64,000 bases of DNA from Acanthacorydalis orientalis (taxonomy: Eukaryota > Arthropoda > Insecta > Megaloptera > Corydalidae), in NCBI GenBank assembly GCA_034766995.1, contig CM068317.1:21435714-21499713 (forward strand), read 5' to 3'. Position numbers and translations under genes: made by a program. The notes under the pieces are model-generated. The model was given only the letters and a program-made list of their open reading frames with translations, made no database searches and was not told where the DNA came from. Numbering within the stretch: position 1 is the first letter of the stretch; each line of letters begins with the position of its first letter. Positions 44,012-55,627 of this stretch are shown one piece after another.

Positions 44012-44975
44012 CGAGATGTGGCAATTGTATAATGAGAATTTCTTTATAAATCCTTTAGTAAACAAAAATACATGAATCTATGATGTCATATCTTTACAAT
44101 AGTCTTCTACGAGCATGATATACTTGCGCCAGCGTTTCACCTATTTTTGGGAATATCTGCGATAATCATCTGAAATGAACGCCGTTAAAACATGCGCCGT
44201 GTGCCTTTGGATATCCTGAATGTCATCGAAACGCTGACTTTTCATCGAAGACTTCATCTGAAGAAATAAAAGAAGTCAAAGGGTACTAAATCCAGACTGT
44301 AAGAGGGATGGGGTAGTACCGGAATTTGTTTTTTGATTAAAAACTCTTGTACGGTTAATGACGAGTGACCAAGCAACGTGCCTGCTCAGTAGTCATTAGC
44401 AGGCGCGTTATCTTGGTGTAAAATCCATCCTTCAGCCACCAAGTTCGGACGAACTCACAATTCTTTGTCTCAAACGCTCAGCACAGTCAAGTAAAACAGT
44501 GTTGACTGTCTGGTACGGTAGAACGATCTCTTTGTGGACCATCTCTTGGATATCGAAGAATCAAGTTAATATAGTCTTGATTTTTGATCTTGACATTCTG
44601 GCATTTTTCGGATGTTCTCCACTCTCTTCTACATATTGTTTGCTCTATCGACGAGTCTCATGATTATATTAGAACACCCATGATTTGTCCCTAGCAACAA
44701 TCCTATCTATCAAATCGCGTTCTTCGTTCTCAATCCGTTTTAATAAATGACCGTTCTTTGTTCAATTTTTTTATCGCACATTTTCATGACGTGACAAATT
44801 TTAGAACAATTTTCAAAACATCACTGATGATCAAAAACTTAACCTCGCGCATTGAAACTTCGAAAGAATATGCAAAAACGGCAGGACATTCCCAGATGAT
44901 AGTAGAAAAGCGGCAGTGTTGCTCGGTAGTGCGTTAGAAAGAAAAAAATTCTCGTTATTCAATTGCCACATCTTG
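44012..44975 (-). mobile_element. Deleted mariner element with long similar ITRs
   Basis: 964 bp, flanked by TA at 44010-44011 and 44976-44977. The ITRs are CGAGATGTGGCAATTGTATA at the left and CAAGATGTGGCAATTGAATA at the right, inverted, and both continue AATTT/TTTTT after ACGAGAA-type sequence. Minus-strand remnants include WILHQDNAPAND (second Asp, near 44410), VLPHPSYSLDLVPFDFFYF (third Asp, near 44300), then a C-terminus near 44100-44200. N-terminal parts near 44700-44900 are badly decayed. It is GC-richer than its flanks. Confidence 0.8.
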
Positions 44976-44977
44976 TA

Positions 44978-45530
44978 TTAGGTATTGCGCATATTTACCC
45001 ACAATTTTTAGATTTATTTATAGAAAATGTGGAACAATAAAATGATGTATATTTAGTGTGCATTCAGAGATCATATTTTACATATTGTGTCCGGTATAGT
45101 TAGGCCGATATAATTTAAAATAAGTAAGATGTGAACTTAAACTTAAGAAACATTTAATACACATAAGAAACAATTAACGAAGAACAATTTTGGATCATAT
45201 TTGTGAGGCGATAGAAATATTCCTTCGTAAAAGTGAATTTAACCCCAGTATCACATCTATATTGTGATCTTTTATTTATGCAACAGTTTTCTACTCTTCA
45301 ATTTTTCCTAATTAAAAAATCCTTCAATATAATGGCAACGTTTTTATTTTTATAGATTTTTTTCATGTAAAAATATTGAAACATTCCAAAAAGGTAAGTT
45401 ACTTATAATATTGAAGAATAATATTTTGTCGACGAACTTTAAGCCATATTCTTCTAATAAAACTTTTTTTTATTTTCTTTTTTACTGCAAAGTTGTGAAT
45501 AAATCTTATCATGAAGTATATCTTATTAGT
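44978..45530. other. No gene recognised
   Basis: AT-rich filler. Confidence 0.5.
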
Positions 45531-45868
45531 CTGAGTATAAGACGCGGGTTTTTCCACAGATTTTTATTTAATAACAAGGGTCATCTTAATTCATCTTAAT
45601 TTTAATTCATATCTTCAGAAGTTCAGCCTGGAAAGTCACAGCAGCCGTTTTAAACAACAGACTATTGAGTTTTAAATATGTATTTATACAATTTTTGTAA
45701 ATAATACTATTAAAACGTAAATCAACATTTTTTTTATCGTTTTCTTTAACCAAAATTGCGTGTCGTCTTATAACTGAGATCGTAAAAAAATTTTTTTTTC
45801 TTGATTTATTCGGAAAAAATTAGGATTTATCTTATAATCGGGGTCGTCTTTTATTCTGGCTAATGCAG
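45531..45868. mobile_element. Possible pogo/Tigger-like MITE
   Basis: A motif of the type TATAAGACGACCC occurs near both ends in inverted orientation: GAGTATAAGACGCGGGTTTT at about 45533, and GTCGTCTTTTATTCTGG at 45844. It recurs subterminally (GGGTCATCTTAATTC at about 45581, GTCGTCTTATAACTGAG at 45763, ATCTTATAATCGGGG at 45829). Repeated ATAAGACGACCC motifs near the ends recall pogo/Tigger-type MITEs. No transposase is present and exact ends are uncertain. Confidence 0.4.
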
Positions 45869-45869
45869 T

Positions 45870-46300
45870 ATTCGTATGGTAAGATTTAAAAGATATGTTT
45901 TTCTATATTCATATATACTAATATTAATCAAGTTTAACATACAGATAGTATATATATTCTTTAATTTTGTTTCTATATGTGTTTAATTTAATAAAAGTAA
46001 ATTAATTATATCCATTATATTCTACTACATCTACATGAAACTTTTTTGCAAGCCGTACTTAGTAGTTGAACTATAGAATAAATAATAATCAATATTTTTT
46101 GTTAAGTATTTGTATCTAATATAAATCCATTTTTCATATTCTGATAGAATTTCATTAAAAATATTGTCATATTGTTATCTGAACAAACTAGTTTATCTAA
46201 ATCTATTAGATATGTGTACGACGAATTATGGAATTTTCATTTGCTTTTTTTTCTTGAATTAGTAACTTGCATAAACATTTTCTTAATCCTGCAATATTAT
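45870..46300. other. No gene recognised
   Basis: AT-rich filler. Confidence 0.5.
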
Positions 46301-46301
46301 A

Positions 46302-46786
46302 TTAGGTTGGTAGAAAAATAATTGTGGCTTGTAACCTTCAAATTCATAAACATTTTTTAATTTAAGTGATTTTAACTGATCCAGAACTGATGGATGACTA
46401 ACGTCTAACTTTTGTGCAAGTTCTCGAATTGTTGTGTTTGGTTATGATTCAAATAATTCCTTCAGTTGGTCGTTATGAACTAGAGAAGGAATCCCGCGAC
46501 CTTCTTTATCTTCAAGGCTCTCGTCCCTAGCAAGAATTTTTTGGAACCACCATTGGACCGTATCCACACCAAAAGCATTGTTAGATTTACAGCAGTTTCT
46601 GCTGTTTTACAACCCATTTTGAACTCATACAAAAAATTGCTCTTATTTGCTTCTTTTACATTTTTAATTCCCTAATAATTATCATTAATAGCTTAATTTA
46701 AAGCAAAATTAATAATAAAATCAAAGTCGATGATACCAAAATACAAAATACAAACAAAAACCGCAATTATTTTCCTACTAAACTAA
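46302..46786 (-). mobile_element. Mariner-derived MITE, family MLE-1
   Basis: TTAGGTTGGTAGAAAAATAA start and CCTACTAAACTAA end, TA at 46300-46301 and 46787-46788. At 485 bp it has lost part of the 5' leader next to the right ITR (the sequence jumps from AAAATACAAAATAC to CAAACAAAAACCGC near 46745). It also has a small deletion in the linker block. Confidence 0.85.
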
Positions 46787-46788
46787 TA

Positions 46789-47015
46789 TATACAACTACA
46801 AAATTTTAATATTATTTGTTTACAAATTAACGAAATTATGAGAAATTCAGATTATATTTTGCAATAATTCCTTTAGGTTTTCAAACCTTTATTAGGTACT
46901 TTAAAAAACTATATTATAATGTTACATAGTAAATAATTTAATGAAAAATATATTTTCTTAATGAAAAAATATTATAGCAATTTATTTCATAATATTCTAT
47001 ACCAACATTACACAC

Positions 47016-47063
<48 letters not shown>

Positions 47064-47145
47064 CATAGTCAATTATTTCATTTGTAACTAATGAGTACAA
47101 TTATACTCGAGTCAAGATAATTAACAGCGTATAGCGCATATATAC

Positions 47146-47203
<58 letters not shown>

Positions 47204-47726
47204 ATGTGTCAATATGTATAGATAGAAGTTAGAAATAGGGTAATCAATTCACTTGGTCATGGACAGTGCTACCTTGGATGTTACAGGGTTATTCGAAATC
47301 CTTGTGAGCGATTATATCAAGTGAACTTGCTCAGGGGTACCAATGTTGAACGGATACCGGAACTAGAGTTACAAGTTCTGAATAGAAATTGGATAGAACT
47401 TTAGGAATATACAATAACCGCACAGATTTTCTCTCGTATGCTGTTTAAATGTTGAATGATTACGGTGATAATAAATTACTTATAAATGTGGTTTAATAAA
47501 GATCTGTTCTTACAGTACAATGTGTATATTTGAACACTAGTATGTAAAATTTATGAATAATTTATCTTCATTTTAGGAAAACATTGATAACATCGAACCT
47601 ACTAGTTTAATAAAAAATATTTAATTTCATTTCAAGTACTGAGATTTTTGAATATAAAATTTGAAGAAGTTTATCAAAATTTCAATTTTATAATTACTTG
47701 TCGTTTTTAAATCAATTTGTTAGCGT
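46789..47726. other. No gene recognised; two microsatellites and a GC-richer patch
   Basis: (TA)n at 47021-47061 and (TA)n(TG)n at 47141-47206. From 47222 to a TAG at 47402 one plus-strand frame stays open for 60 codons (containing GHGQCYLGCYRVIRNPCERL) in a GC-richer patch. It has no ATG near its start and no family I recognise. Confidence 0.45.
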
Positions 47727-47748
47727 TAGTTATTTTTCTACCAACCTA
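47727..47748 (+). mobile_element. Orphan MLE-1 right ITR
   Basis: TTATTTTTCTACCAACCTA, the last bases of a plus-oriented MLE-1, with nothing of the element upstream. It stands a few bases before the left ITR of the next copy. Confidence 0.6.
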
Positions 47749-47752
47749 TATA

Positions 47753-48216
47753 TCAGATTGATAGAAAAATAATTGCGGTTTATGACCTTCAAATTCATAT
47801 ACATTTGATTTTCCTAGCAGTTTTAAGTACTCCAGAACTGTTGGATTGCTAACACCTAACTTTTATGCAAGCTCTCGAATTGTTATAAGTGGTTCTTGTC
47901 TCTTGCACGGAATTTTTGGAACCACCATTGCACCGTACATTCCTTAACAATACCCACACCAAAAGCATCGTTTAGTTTACGACGTATGGAACTCGTACAA
48001 AAATTGCGCTTATTTACTTCTTTTCCATTTCTAATTCAATATCCCAATTTGAAGCAAAATTAGTAATAAAACTAAACTCCGTGTAAACAAAATACAGACC
48101 GAAGAATGCACTTTAAAATGATATTAATATGAACACGATGAAATGACACTTTTATTGAAAAAATAAAGATTAGAATTCGGAAAATAAAAACTGCAATGAT
48201 TTTCCTACAAAACTAA
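47753..48216 (-). mobile_element. Mariner-derived MITE, family MLE-1
   Basis: The left end is degraded (TCAGATTGATAGAAAAATAA) and the right end is CCTACAAAACTAA. A deletion removes about 100 bp between the HTH blocks near 47895 (the sequence jumps from TAAGTGGTTCTTG to TCTCTTGCACGG). Flanking TA is not clear at either side. Confidence 0.8.
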
Positions 48217-48217
48217 C

Positions 48218-48487
48218 ACATTTTAGCGAAAAAAATTAAATATGTGTAAATTTAAATATTTGATTTTTAAAATGGAATTATCTTTTGATACTGAATTATT
48301 TATCATATACGTTAGCAGTTTAATTACTATTTGGCTAGTAGTTGCAAAAAATACAGCAATAAAACTGAAAAAAAAGTCAGGGAAGATAACTACTTAGTAC
48401 TTTTTTTCATTTACAAGTTCACATGTCCTTTCAGACAATAAGTTAAGAGTGAGAACTTTTTCGAAGTCAGTATTCACTAATATTATT

Positions 48488-48551
<64 letters not shown>

Positions 48552-48933
48552 CACAGAAAACCGCACTGCAGAATTACTCTCAAGTAAGCTTAACAATATA
48601 AATTATTACATGGCTGTATAACAGAATTTCAAAAGTATGCTCGTAAGCGTCTAGTTCAAACCTCAAGTTGAGATGCATTTTTAACTAACTTTAAACGTAA
48701 TGTGAACAATACTATCCATGGTTATTTGGCATTAAAGATGTTTCATTTTGATATACTTACGAGCATATGTACAATTTGAAGCTTTTCCAGCCGTATATGC
48801 TGTAGTAAAGATGCATCTTAATGTATATCAAGTGCTATTTATAGAATCCAACACTCTTCTAAGAAAATTGTTACGTTTGCGTAATTATCTATGTTGGCGC
48901 AATATTCCGTCACCATTTTCTTTTTTTTCAAAC

Positions 48934-48974
<41 letters not shown>

Positions 48975-49784
48975 TCTGTTTGTATAGATTTTCTTTATTT
49001 TGGTTTTATTGGATTGATTTAATGTATTGTATTTCATTAACGATTTCATATTATAAACTTTTATCTAGTTTTTAACTTATATATTTGGATTGTATTATTT
49101 ATTTATAACTAAGTCTTAGATTCTAATAATTTTCTTTTTAAAAAAGCACTTATTACATCATTTGTATTTTTTGTAATATAATATATTTTTAGATAAAATT
49201 ATGCAATACAAAGAACAAACAGAATTGAAAGTAAATAATTATGACTTTAGTAGATATAAAAGATTATTTTTTTAAAAAATGGGGGTTGCACATGTTACAC
49301 GAACACAGGAGTTGATGTATAATTACGTCGAGAGAAATGAAAATGTTTTAAATTATTAAGCATTTTTTTCGAACTCTATGGCTTTCGCTCTTCCTTTGCT
49401 TTACGTTTTATATGGTTTCTTATACGTTCCACAACATTTTTTCTGGGTATATTGAGTTTTAAAGATGTTCACAAATTTAAAAGCTTAATTTTGGAAATAT
49501 AAAAAAAAAATAATTATGGACTCTTCTTACAGAGTTTTGAAAGCTCTATCCGCAGATATTTTAATTTTTATTGTACGATAAAGATTTTTCGAGATATTCA
49601 TCTTTTAGTGCTGACACAACGTGAAAATCAATGTTCAAATCTTCAAGGTCATAATTTTTAATCTTATTAACGTGTTTTTACAAACGAAGTATTATTAAGT
49701 CTCGGATTCCTTTAGCTATTAAATACTTTTAATCAGATGTGAATCGGTTGAACGGTTGCGGCTTACTGAGCGCGAACCTGCGTT
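48218..49784. other. No gene recognised; two (TA)n arrays
   Basis: (TA)n at 48491-48547 and 48930-48972. The rest is AT-rich. A 79-codon frame at 48748-48987 ends inside the microsatellite and is unsupported. Confidence 0.5.
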
Positions 49785-49925
49785 ACAGTATCTGTTAACG
49801 TTTCCACCTCTAACATGATACTCAGCTCAATGTGACTTTAGACGTAATTCTACGTCGAAAGACAGTTTTTAATGCATTTACGTTTTGAGAATCATCGGTA
49901 TTAGCATGGAAACTCATACAAGAAT
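49785..49925. repeat. Inverted-pair repeat (copy 4 of 4)
   Basis: The minus-strand half (49785-49828) reads GAGCTGAGTATCATG, TTAGAGGT, then GGAAACGTTAACAG. The plus-strand half (49875-49920) reads ACGTTTTGAGAATCATC, GGTATTAGC, then ATGGAAACTCATACAAG. The spacer, with TACGTCGAAAGACAGTTTTT, matches the position of the spacers in copies 2 and 3. Both halves keep GGAAAC. Confidence 0.5.
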
Positions 49926-50075
49926 AAAAAATGAATAATCATCAATTATATTGTATTTGGTGTACTATTTTATTTGTAAAAGAGAATTTAACTATAATTT
50001 TAATCAATAACTGTGAGGCATATTCGACTAAATTAAATAAATAAAATGTAAAGGTATATGTTAATGAAATTTTAA

Positions 50076-50606
50076 CCCATTAAGCGCCGCTGTTGTCTAT
50101 ACGCAACATTCATTTGGGAATTTTTTTCTGTGCTAAAAATATATTTTTTAAAACATTTTTATATAAGAGTAAACATTGATTAAATAGAAATAAAACTATA
50201 TTATTAATTTTTTTCGATTTTTGCGAAAGTGAGAAAAAAGCGAAATAGATTTAAACTTTTTAAAAGCTAGACCATATATATATATATATATATACATGTA
50301 AAAAGTGAAACGTTTTTTTTTTCACCGGAAGTGTTTTAGCAACTATCATGGCATTTGATTCGGATTTTAATAAAATAAATGAATTTAAAATACTTTAGTT
50401 TTTATTTATTTTATTTTTTTTAATAATTAGCATATTAGATAACTAGCATTATTGTATGTGTTGCGTATTCAAAACATCTCACTATAAAAAATCAAAATTT
50501 TTAATTTTTTCTTTCTAACGCCAAATTAATTAGAAAGGACCTAGAACTTAACCATGTGAAACGCTTTAGAAAATTCATATGGTTTTGAGTGAAGGCGTTT
50601 AATAGA
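50076..50606. mobile_element. piggyBac-like MITE
   Basis: Flanked by TTAA at 50072-50075 and 50607-50610. The left end is CCCATTAAGCGCCGCTG and the right end, inverted, is TCTATTAAACGCCTTCA. 531 bp with no transposase frame. An internal (TA)n of about 20 bp lies at 50275-50294. Its ends differ from those of 8037 and 59676, so it belongs to a separate subfamily. Confidence 0.7.
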
Positions 50607-50610
50607 TTAA

Positions 50611-51146
50611 ATTTATTATATAAAAAAGTCTATATTATAATGTTTTATTAATAAGATTTTAAATAAAAAATCATTACCAATTATTATTTAAATACCTACT
50701 TATATATGTCTCATATAAAATATGATACGCTTTATTTACCACGTTTATTATTTTTTAATTTAGGTTATGTTGACATTAAAATCATATTGGAATAAATTTT
50801 CTACTCGGTAATTTTCTGTCAATAAACGAAATGAAAAAAGTATCCCAAAAAATCAAGTATTGTGAAATATTTCAGATATGTGCGTTTTCAACGCGAACAG
50901 AAATATATTTTTTACAGAATCACGAACAAGTATCAATTCGTATAATTTCTATTTGCAAAAATGTTGGCTTCAATTTAAACCGTTGATTAATATGTCAACA
51001 TTTAACTGCTATCGATGTTGCTATAACCAATTTAATATTCTATTAAGCGCATATGCTACAGACATTTCAAGTATGTGTACGTCAGTGGTTTGAACAAATC
51101 GTTTAATTTTTTTAAATGTTTTAAGATTTTCACACACATACACATT
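50611..51146. other. No gene recognised
   Basis: AT-rich. A 71-codon frame at 50878 has no motif. Confidence 0.5.
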
Positions 51147-51197
51147 ATATATATATATATACATATTTACATATATATATATATATACATACATATT

Positions 51198-51234
<37 letters not shown>

Positions 51235-51245
51235 TTATATATATA
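51147..51245. repeat. Interrupted (TA)n, left flank of a foldback
   Basis: TA arrays with repeated ACATATTTACA interruptions. Confidence 0.9.
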
Positions 51246-51248
51246 GGT

Positions 51249-51419
51249 TGATTCAACTTACGCTTCCACATGAAACTATTAAAAAAAAATAAAAACTAAA
51301 AAAAATGTTATCTCTCATTTAGTATCGAATTAAATTAAATACTAAATAAAAAATAACATGATTTTTCTTAACCCCTGTGTCCCCTTTTATACTTCCATGT
51401 GGAATTCTAAATTGAATCA
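51249..51419. mobile_element. Small foldback element within (TA)n
   Basis: The arms TGATTCAACTTACGCTTCCA (51249 on) and CATGTGGAATTCTAAATTGA (51396 on) are inverted repeats of 24 bp with a divergent centre (TTGAATCA and CATGTGGAA conserved). Inside, ATTTAGTAT pairs with ATACTAAAT across a 13-base loop, and ATGTTAT with ATAACAT. The 171-bp unit is flanked on both sides by (TA)n arrays. It fits a MITE that targeted TA repeats. It has no coding capacity. Confidence 0.5.
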
Positions 51420-51426
51420 TATACCA

Positions 51427-51481
<55 letters not shown>

Positions 51482-51482
51482 G

Positions 51483-51514
<32 letters not shown>

Positions 51515-51526
51515 TGTATATATATA
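51427..51526. repeat. Interrupted (TA)n, right flank of a foldback
   Basis: TA arrays with TATGTATATATA interruptions, ending in GAGAGAGAG. Confidence 0.9.
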
Positions 51527-52115
51527 AAGAGAGAGAGACAGTGTTATGTAATGATTGTACTACCTGATTCAAATATCAGGAACATTGCAATTGATTGATT
51601 CAAGTAGTTAAATAACTAAAGAGAGTAGTAGTTAAATAACAGTTAATTAACATTTATTTATTTGTATTTCATTGATAAATTGGTATTTTTTTGTGATACA
51701 TATGTAACATTATTTTTAAGTATGTTGGGAATGAAAGACTGAGAAACTTCATTATTTATCTATTAAAATGCAATTGAGTCATAATATTACTTTCGAATTA
51801 AATAATTATAGAATAGTAAAAGACATTAAATGACCAATGAATGAAATAAGAGACAATGTAATTATCAATGAATTTAAATTTTCGTTAACATTTTAAGTAT
51901 TTTACAAAAACGTGCTGGGTATATATTTCGCTTCATAAATAAATCATACATAACGTTTTCTGGAAATTATCATTGTTTACTCATGAACCATTCCTAGGAA
52001 ATATTAAGCTGTAACTGGAAAATGAAATTTAATGTATTGCAGAAACTTAACGTGGGTACTAAAAGTTTATACGTGTCTGTATATTTATCGGTATGCATGT
52101 ACATATATACATACT

Positions 52116-52163
<48 letters not shown>

Positions 52164-54120
52164 CATATGCATAAATATGTCTGTGTATGTAGTATACAGA
52201 CAAATGAGTTTGGCATAGCTCCAAGATAGAATTATTTGTTCTCATGTTAAAGAAAATTCTCTGATCTCGTAAACATACATTCTCAATAAGATTCCTAGAA
52301 TTTGTGGCGACCATGTTTGAGGATAATCAGTGTCTATTACTTTTTTAATCGAATTTTTTTATAAGTAACAAAATAAATATTTTTCTCAGGTATGTTTATG
52401 TATACTTTTATATATTTGTATTAAAAGTTGTAAACTGTTTTCAATATAAAATGATTTATTTATCCGTTATACATATTTATTGATCGATTCGATATTAAAA
52501 AAGTATTTACTGTGTATTGAAATTGTAATTTGTTTTTTATACGTGTTATAAACTTTGATTGTTTATATAAATTGTTCAAATTACAACTGTACCCAAAATT
52601 AAGTAGAGATAAATTTATATAGAATTTTAAAAAGTATGTATAACGGTGATACTTTTTTCTGCAACCATTTTTGATGCGTATTAGTAATTAGATTCCAATA
52701 TTTTTACACAATGTCTCATAACTCCTAGTATTTTGAAAACAATGCTATCGTTCTTGAGAAACAGTTTTTATTCACAAAATTTCCTATAAAAAAATGGTAA
52801 TGATTTTAAAATCAATATATCTTTTTCTTTGTTGAAGAGTTCTACTAATATCAGGTGTTTTCCCTCGTGTGCCAAAAGAAAAGTTTAATTTTATGTCCCA
52901 GTGTTATGAGTATGAGTTCTATTGATTCTTTTGAAAAGTCTCGTATAATAAAAATGAAATTATCTTAATGTTAAAATCTATTAAAACAGGTACATGCAGT
53001 AATAAACAAGAAAAAAAACACAAATATGAAACTATAAAAGTGTCTTAAAGCAATATTATACACTATATTATGGTAATAATATATAAAATATATTATTGAC
53101 AGTTATATAAACAAGTTAATATTTATGTATATAGAAACAAGTATTATTTTTAGTTATAAATTTATTCAAGATATGTTCTGTTCAGTTGATGGAGATTATT
53201 TCATTACATTGAAAAAAACTCGGATTCGAATTGAGAGACATTGATTAAAAGTTCGTTGCTTTGGTTACTTAACTTTGAACGTTTACTTTTATACTTCATT
53301 TAGTTTCGATAGTATTCCTCATACTGTTCTTTCCCCCGAGTGTTATGGACGATTGAACTAATTATACACATTGACAAACTTGAACCATTAAAAAAAGAAA
53401 TCAGTAGAATATTATTAAATACTACCAGAAAATTCATGAAAGTTGAATAGATTTTCAATCGACTATTGTAAATTGCATTCAGTATATTTTATAGTAATAA
53501 ACTTAATATTAGTATAGTAATAAACTTAATAAAATAAACTTATTTAGTATATTTTAGTTTTTTTCAAAAAAAAGTAGTAAATATATCATGGGTACGGAAC
53601 AAGTGTGTGTTTTATACTTATATGACTAACCTGTTGTGTGTATGAGCTTTCATATTTCTTACCTTGAAACAGCTGCAACTGTACTTGAATAAAGTATTAG
53701 ATTTTTTTATTAATACTTGCTACTTTATTTGCACAAGGAGAAACATTAAAAATATTTACTGAAATAATAGGGATTTAAACAGATAATAAAATTATTTGCT
53801 TATGCTATTTGGAAAAATGTAAATATTTTAACACTTTTCATCATGTTTAAACTGAAAATGGATTGTACTATTATTTTTAAATTTAATAAAATGTATTATC
53901 GTGTTATTTCTCAGCGAGTTTATTTATAAATAATGATACTGTAGACATAATGATTTTATTATTTTCTATTTAATGATAGTAAAATGATATATTAGTAAAA
54001 TCATGACGAATGAGCAATGCTCAATGTTAACAATTTATATCGTTTAATATAATTATTATTCGAAAGTTTAGTGATTTTTGTAATTACATTTTCTTTGCCT
54101 TGGCGATTTGTAAGATGTAA
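51527..54120. other. No gene recognised; contains (TA)n at 52106-52160
   Basis: The longest stretch without a recognised element. AT-rich throughout; at 53490-53550 a TAGTAATAAACTTAATA unit is repeated twice. No convincing open frame. Confidence 0.5.
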
Positions 54121-54297
54121 CTAATTGAAGAGCACAGCATCTGTGTAAAATATTGTTTTAAACTTGGAAATATAGTTACAGATACACTTCAACTTTTGGA
54201 AGCAATCTTTGGGAAAGATGCTTTGAATCGGATCACGTGTTTTAAATGGTTCAAGAGCTTTAATCCTTTGGAGTCGGGGAAGAGGAAAGGGTGCTGA
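54121..54297 (+). pseudogene. Mariner transposase HTH fragment
   Basis: An uninterrupted 58-codon frame with no initiator reads EEHSICVKYCFKLGN, then TLQLLEAIFGKDAL, then NRITCFKWFKSF. This is the first helix-turn-helix of a mariner transposase (the family pattern is CVKFC-KLGK, ET-ELL--A-G-EAL, R--VF-WHKRFK). It stops at TGA 54295. No linker, catalytic part or ITRs are recognisable around it. It belongs to a different mariner lineage from MLE-1 and family B. Confidence 0.7.
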
Positions 54298-55625
54298 AAT
54301 TTTTTAACAAATATTTTTCGATTAATTGGACATTATTTTATCGTAAACACAATAAAAATTGCAAATTTTTCGGTTACAAGAAAAAATCAGTTTATTCAGA
54401 TTTGCTATTAAAAAAATCATATCTATTGATATATCATGGAAAATTGTTAATACTATTTGAACATAAATCTATTGATTGGAAACATGTGATTTGAAAGCGA
54501 AAAAATTGATTATAATTGAAATTTTGCAGAAATAACATTATTGTTGTCTGAAAAAAATTTTGAAAAAATCAAGTGTGCACAAGACGGTAGAGTCTAAAAA
54601 TTTTTTATACCTTTTCTTCCCATGATGAACTTTTGTACAAAAATATTATTAAGCCAGTTTATCAAGTTCGCAAATTTTATAGGTGTTCAAATAAAAAAAA
54701 CGTGATTTTTCTGAATTTTGAATGACCGTAATTGTTTTAAATGAAAAAAGTTATAAATTTAGTCTCATTAGAAAGAGATTAGCAATATTTAAATAAATTA
54801 ATCAAAATATAGCGCTCTGAGACCACAGTTTCTTTGGAAAAGATCAACGGATTCTTAGATGCACGCCCGGCTTGAAATGGTTAATAGAAAATTATGTTTA
54901 ATATAACATGTGAAAAATTATATCGTTATCTATTGTATTGCTTTTTAGTATTCTGCTACGATTATTAAACCACCTTTTAGTAATTTTCTAAATCCTATCT
55001 TTTAAGGTATTTTGTTACTTTGTATATAAAGAAGTATTAATGTCCTTTATAAACATATACATACATACATCACCATTAATAATACGAATTATAAAATAAG
55101 GAATTAATGTATACAATTAAAAATATAGCGATAGAATTGTGATATAACTTGAACATAATAAAACACAATAAGCTACATCTGAAAGGCATAAGAAATAAAA
55201 AAAATATATAAATTGAGTAAAAAATAATAGAAACGATTTAATATTTGAGAAAATATTTTAATCAGGTACGAAATTAATGATGTAACGAATTTATAAGAAT
55301 ACAAAATTAAAGAATAAAATGAAGCATATTAAAAAGAAATAAGAATTTTAAAAATAGTATATTTAATGAATATTTTAACGAAATTAATGTTTTAATATTC
55401 TATATATTAAATTACAGACGACATATATCTGTAAATTATATGTAAAAAAAACTCCATTAGATAAAATTGATAAATTTCTATTTCAAAAAATAGTTATTTG
55501 GTACAAAAATATTTTTTTATTTCGCCTGTTTGTTTTATTGTTATCCAATTTAACAAATATTTTCATGTTGTCAAAGTTTGTGTGTGTTAATAGATTGTTA
55601 TTAAAGAACTTAAAATCATTATTAT
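54298..55625. other. No gene recognised
   Basis: AT-rich filler; no element ends seen. Confidence 0.5.
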
Positions 55626-55627
55626 TA

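Noticed and set aside
53490..53560. Direct repeat of TAGTAATAAACTTAATA
   Set aside because: Two short AT-rich copies only, compatible with replication slippage.
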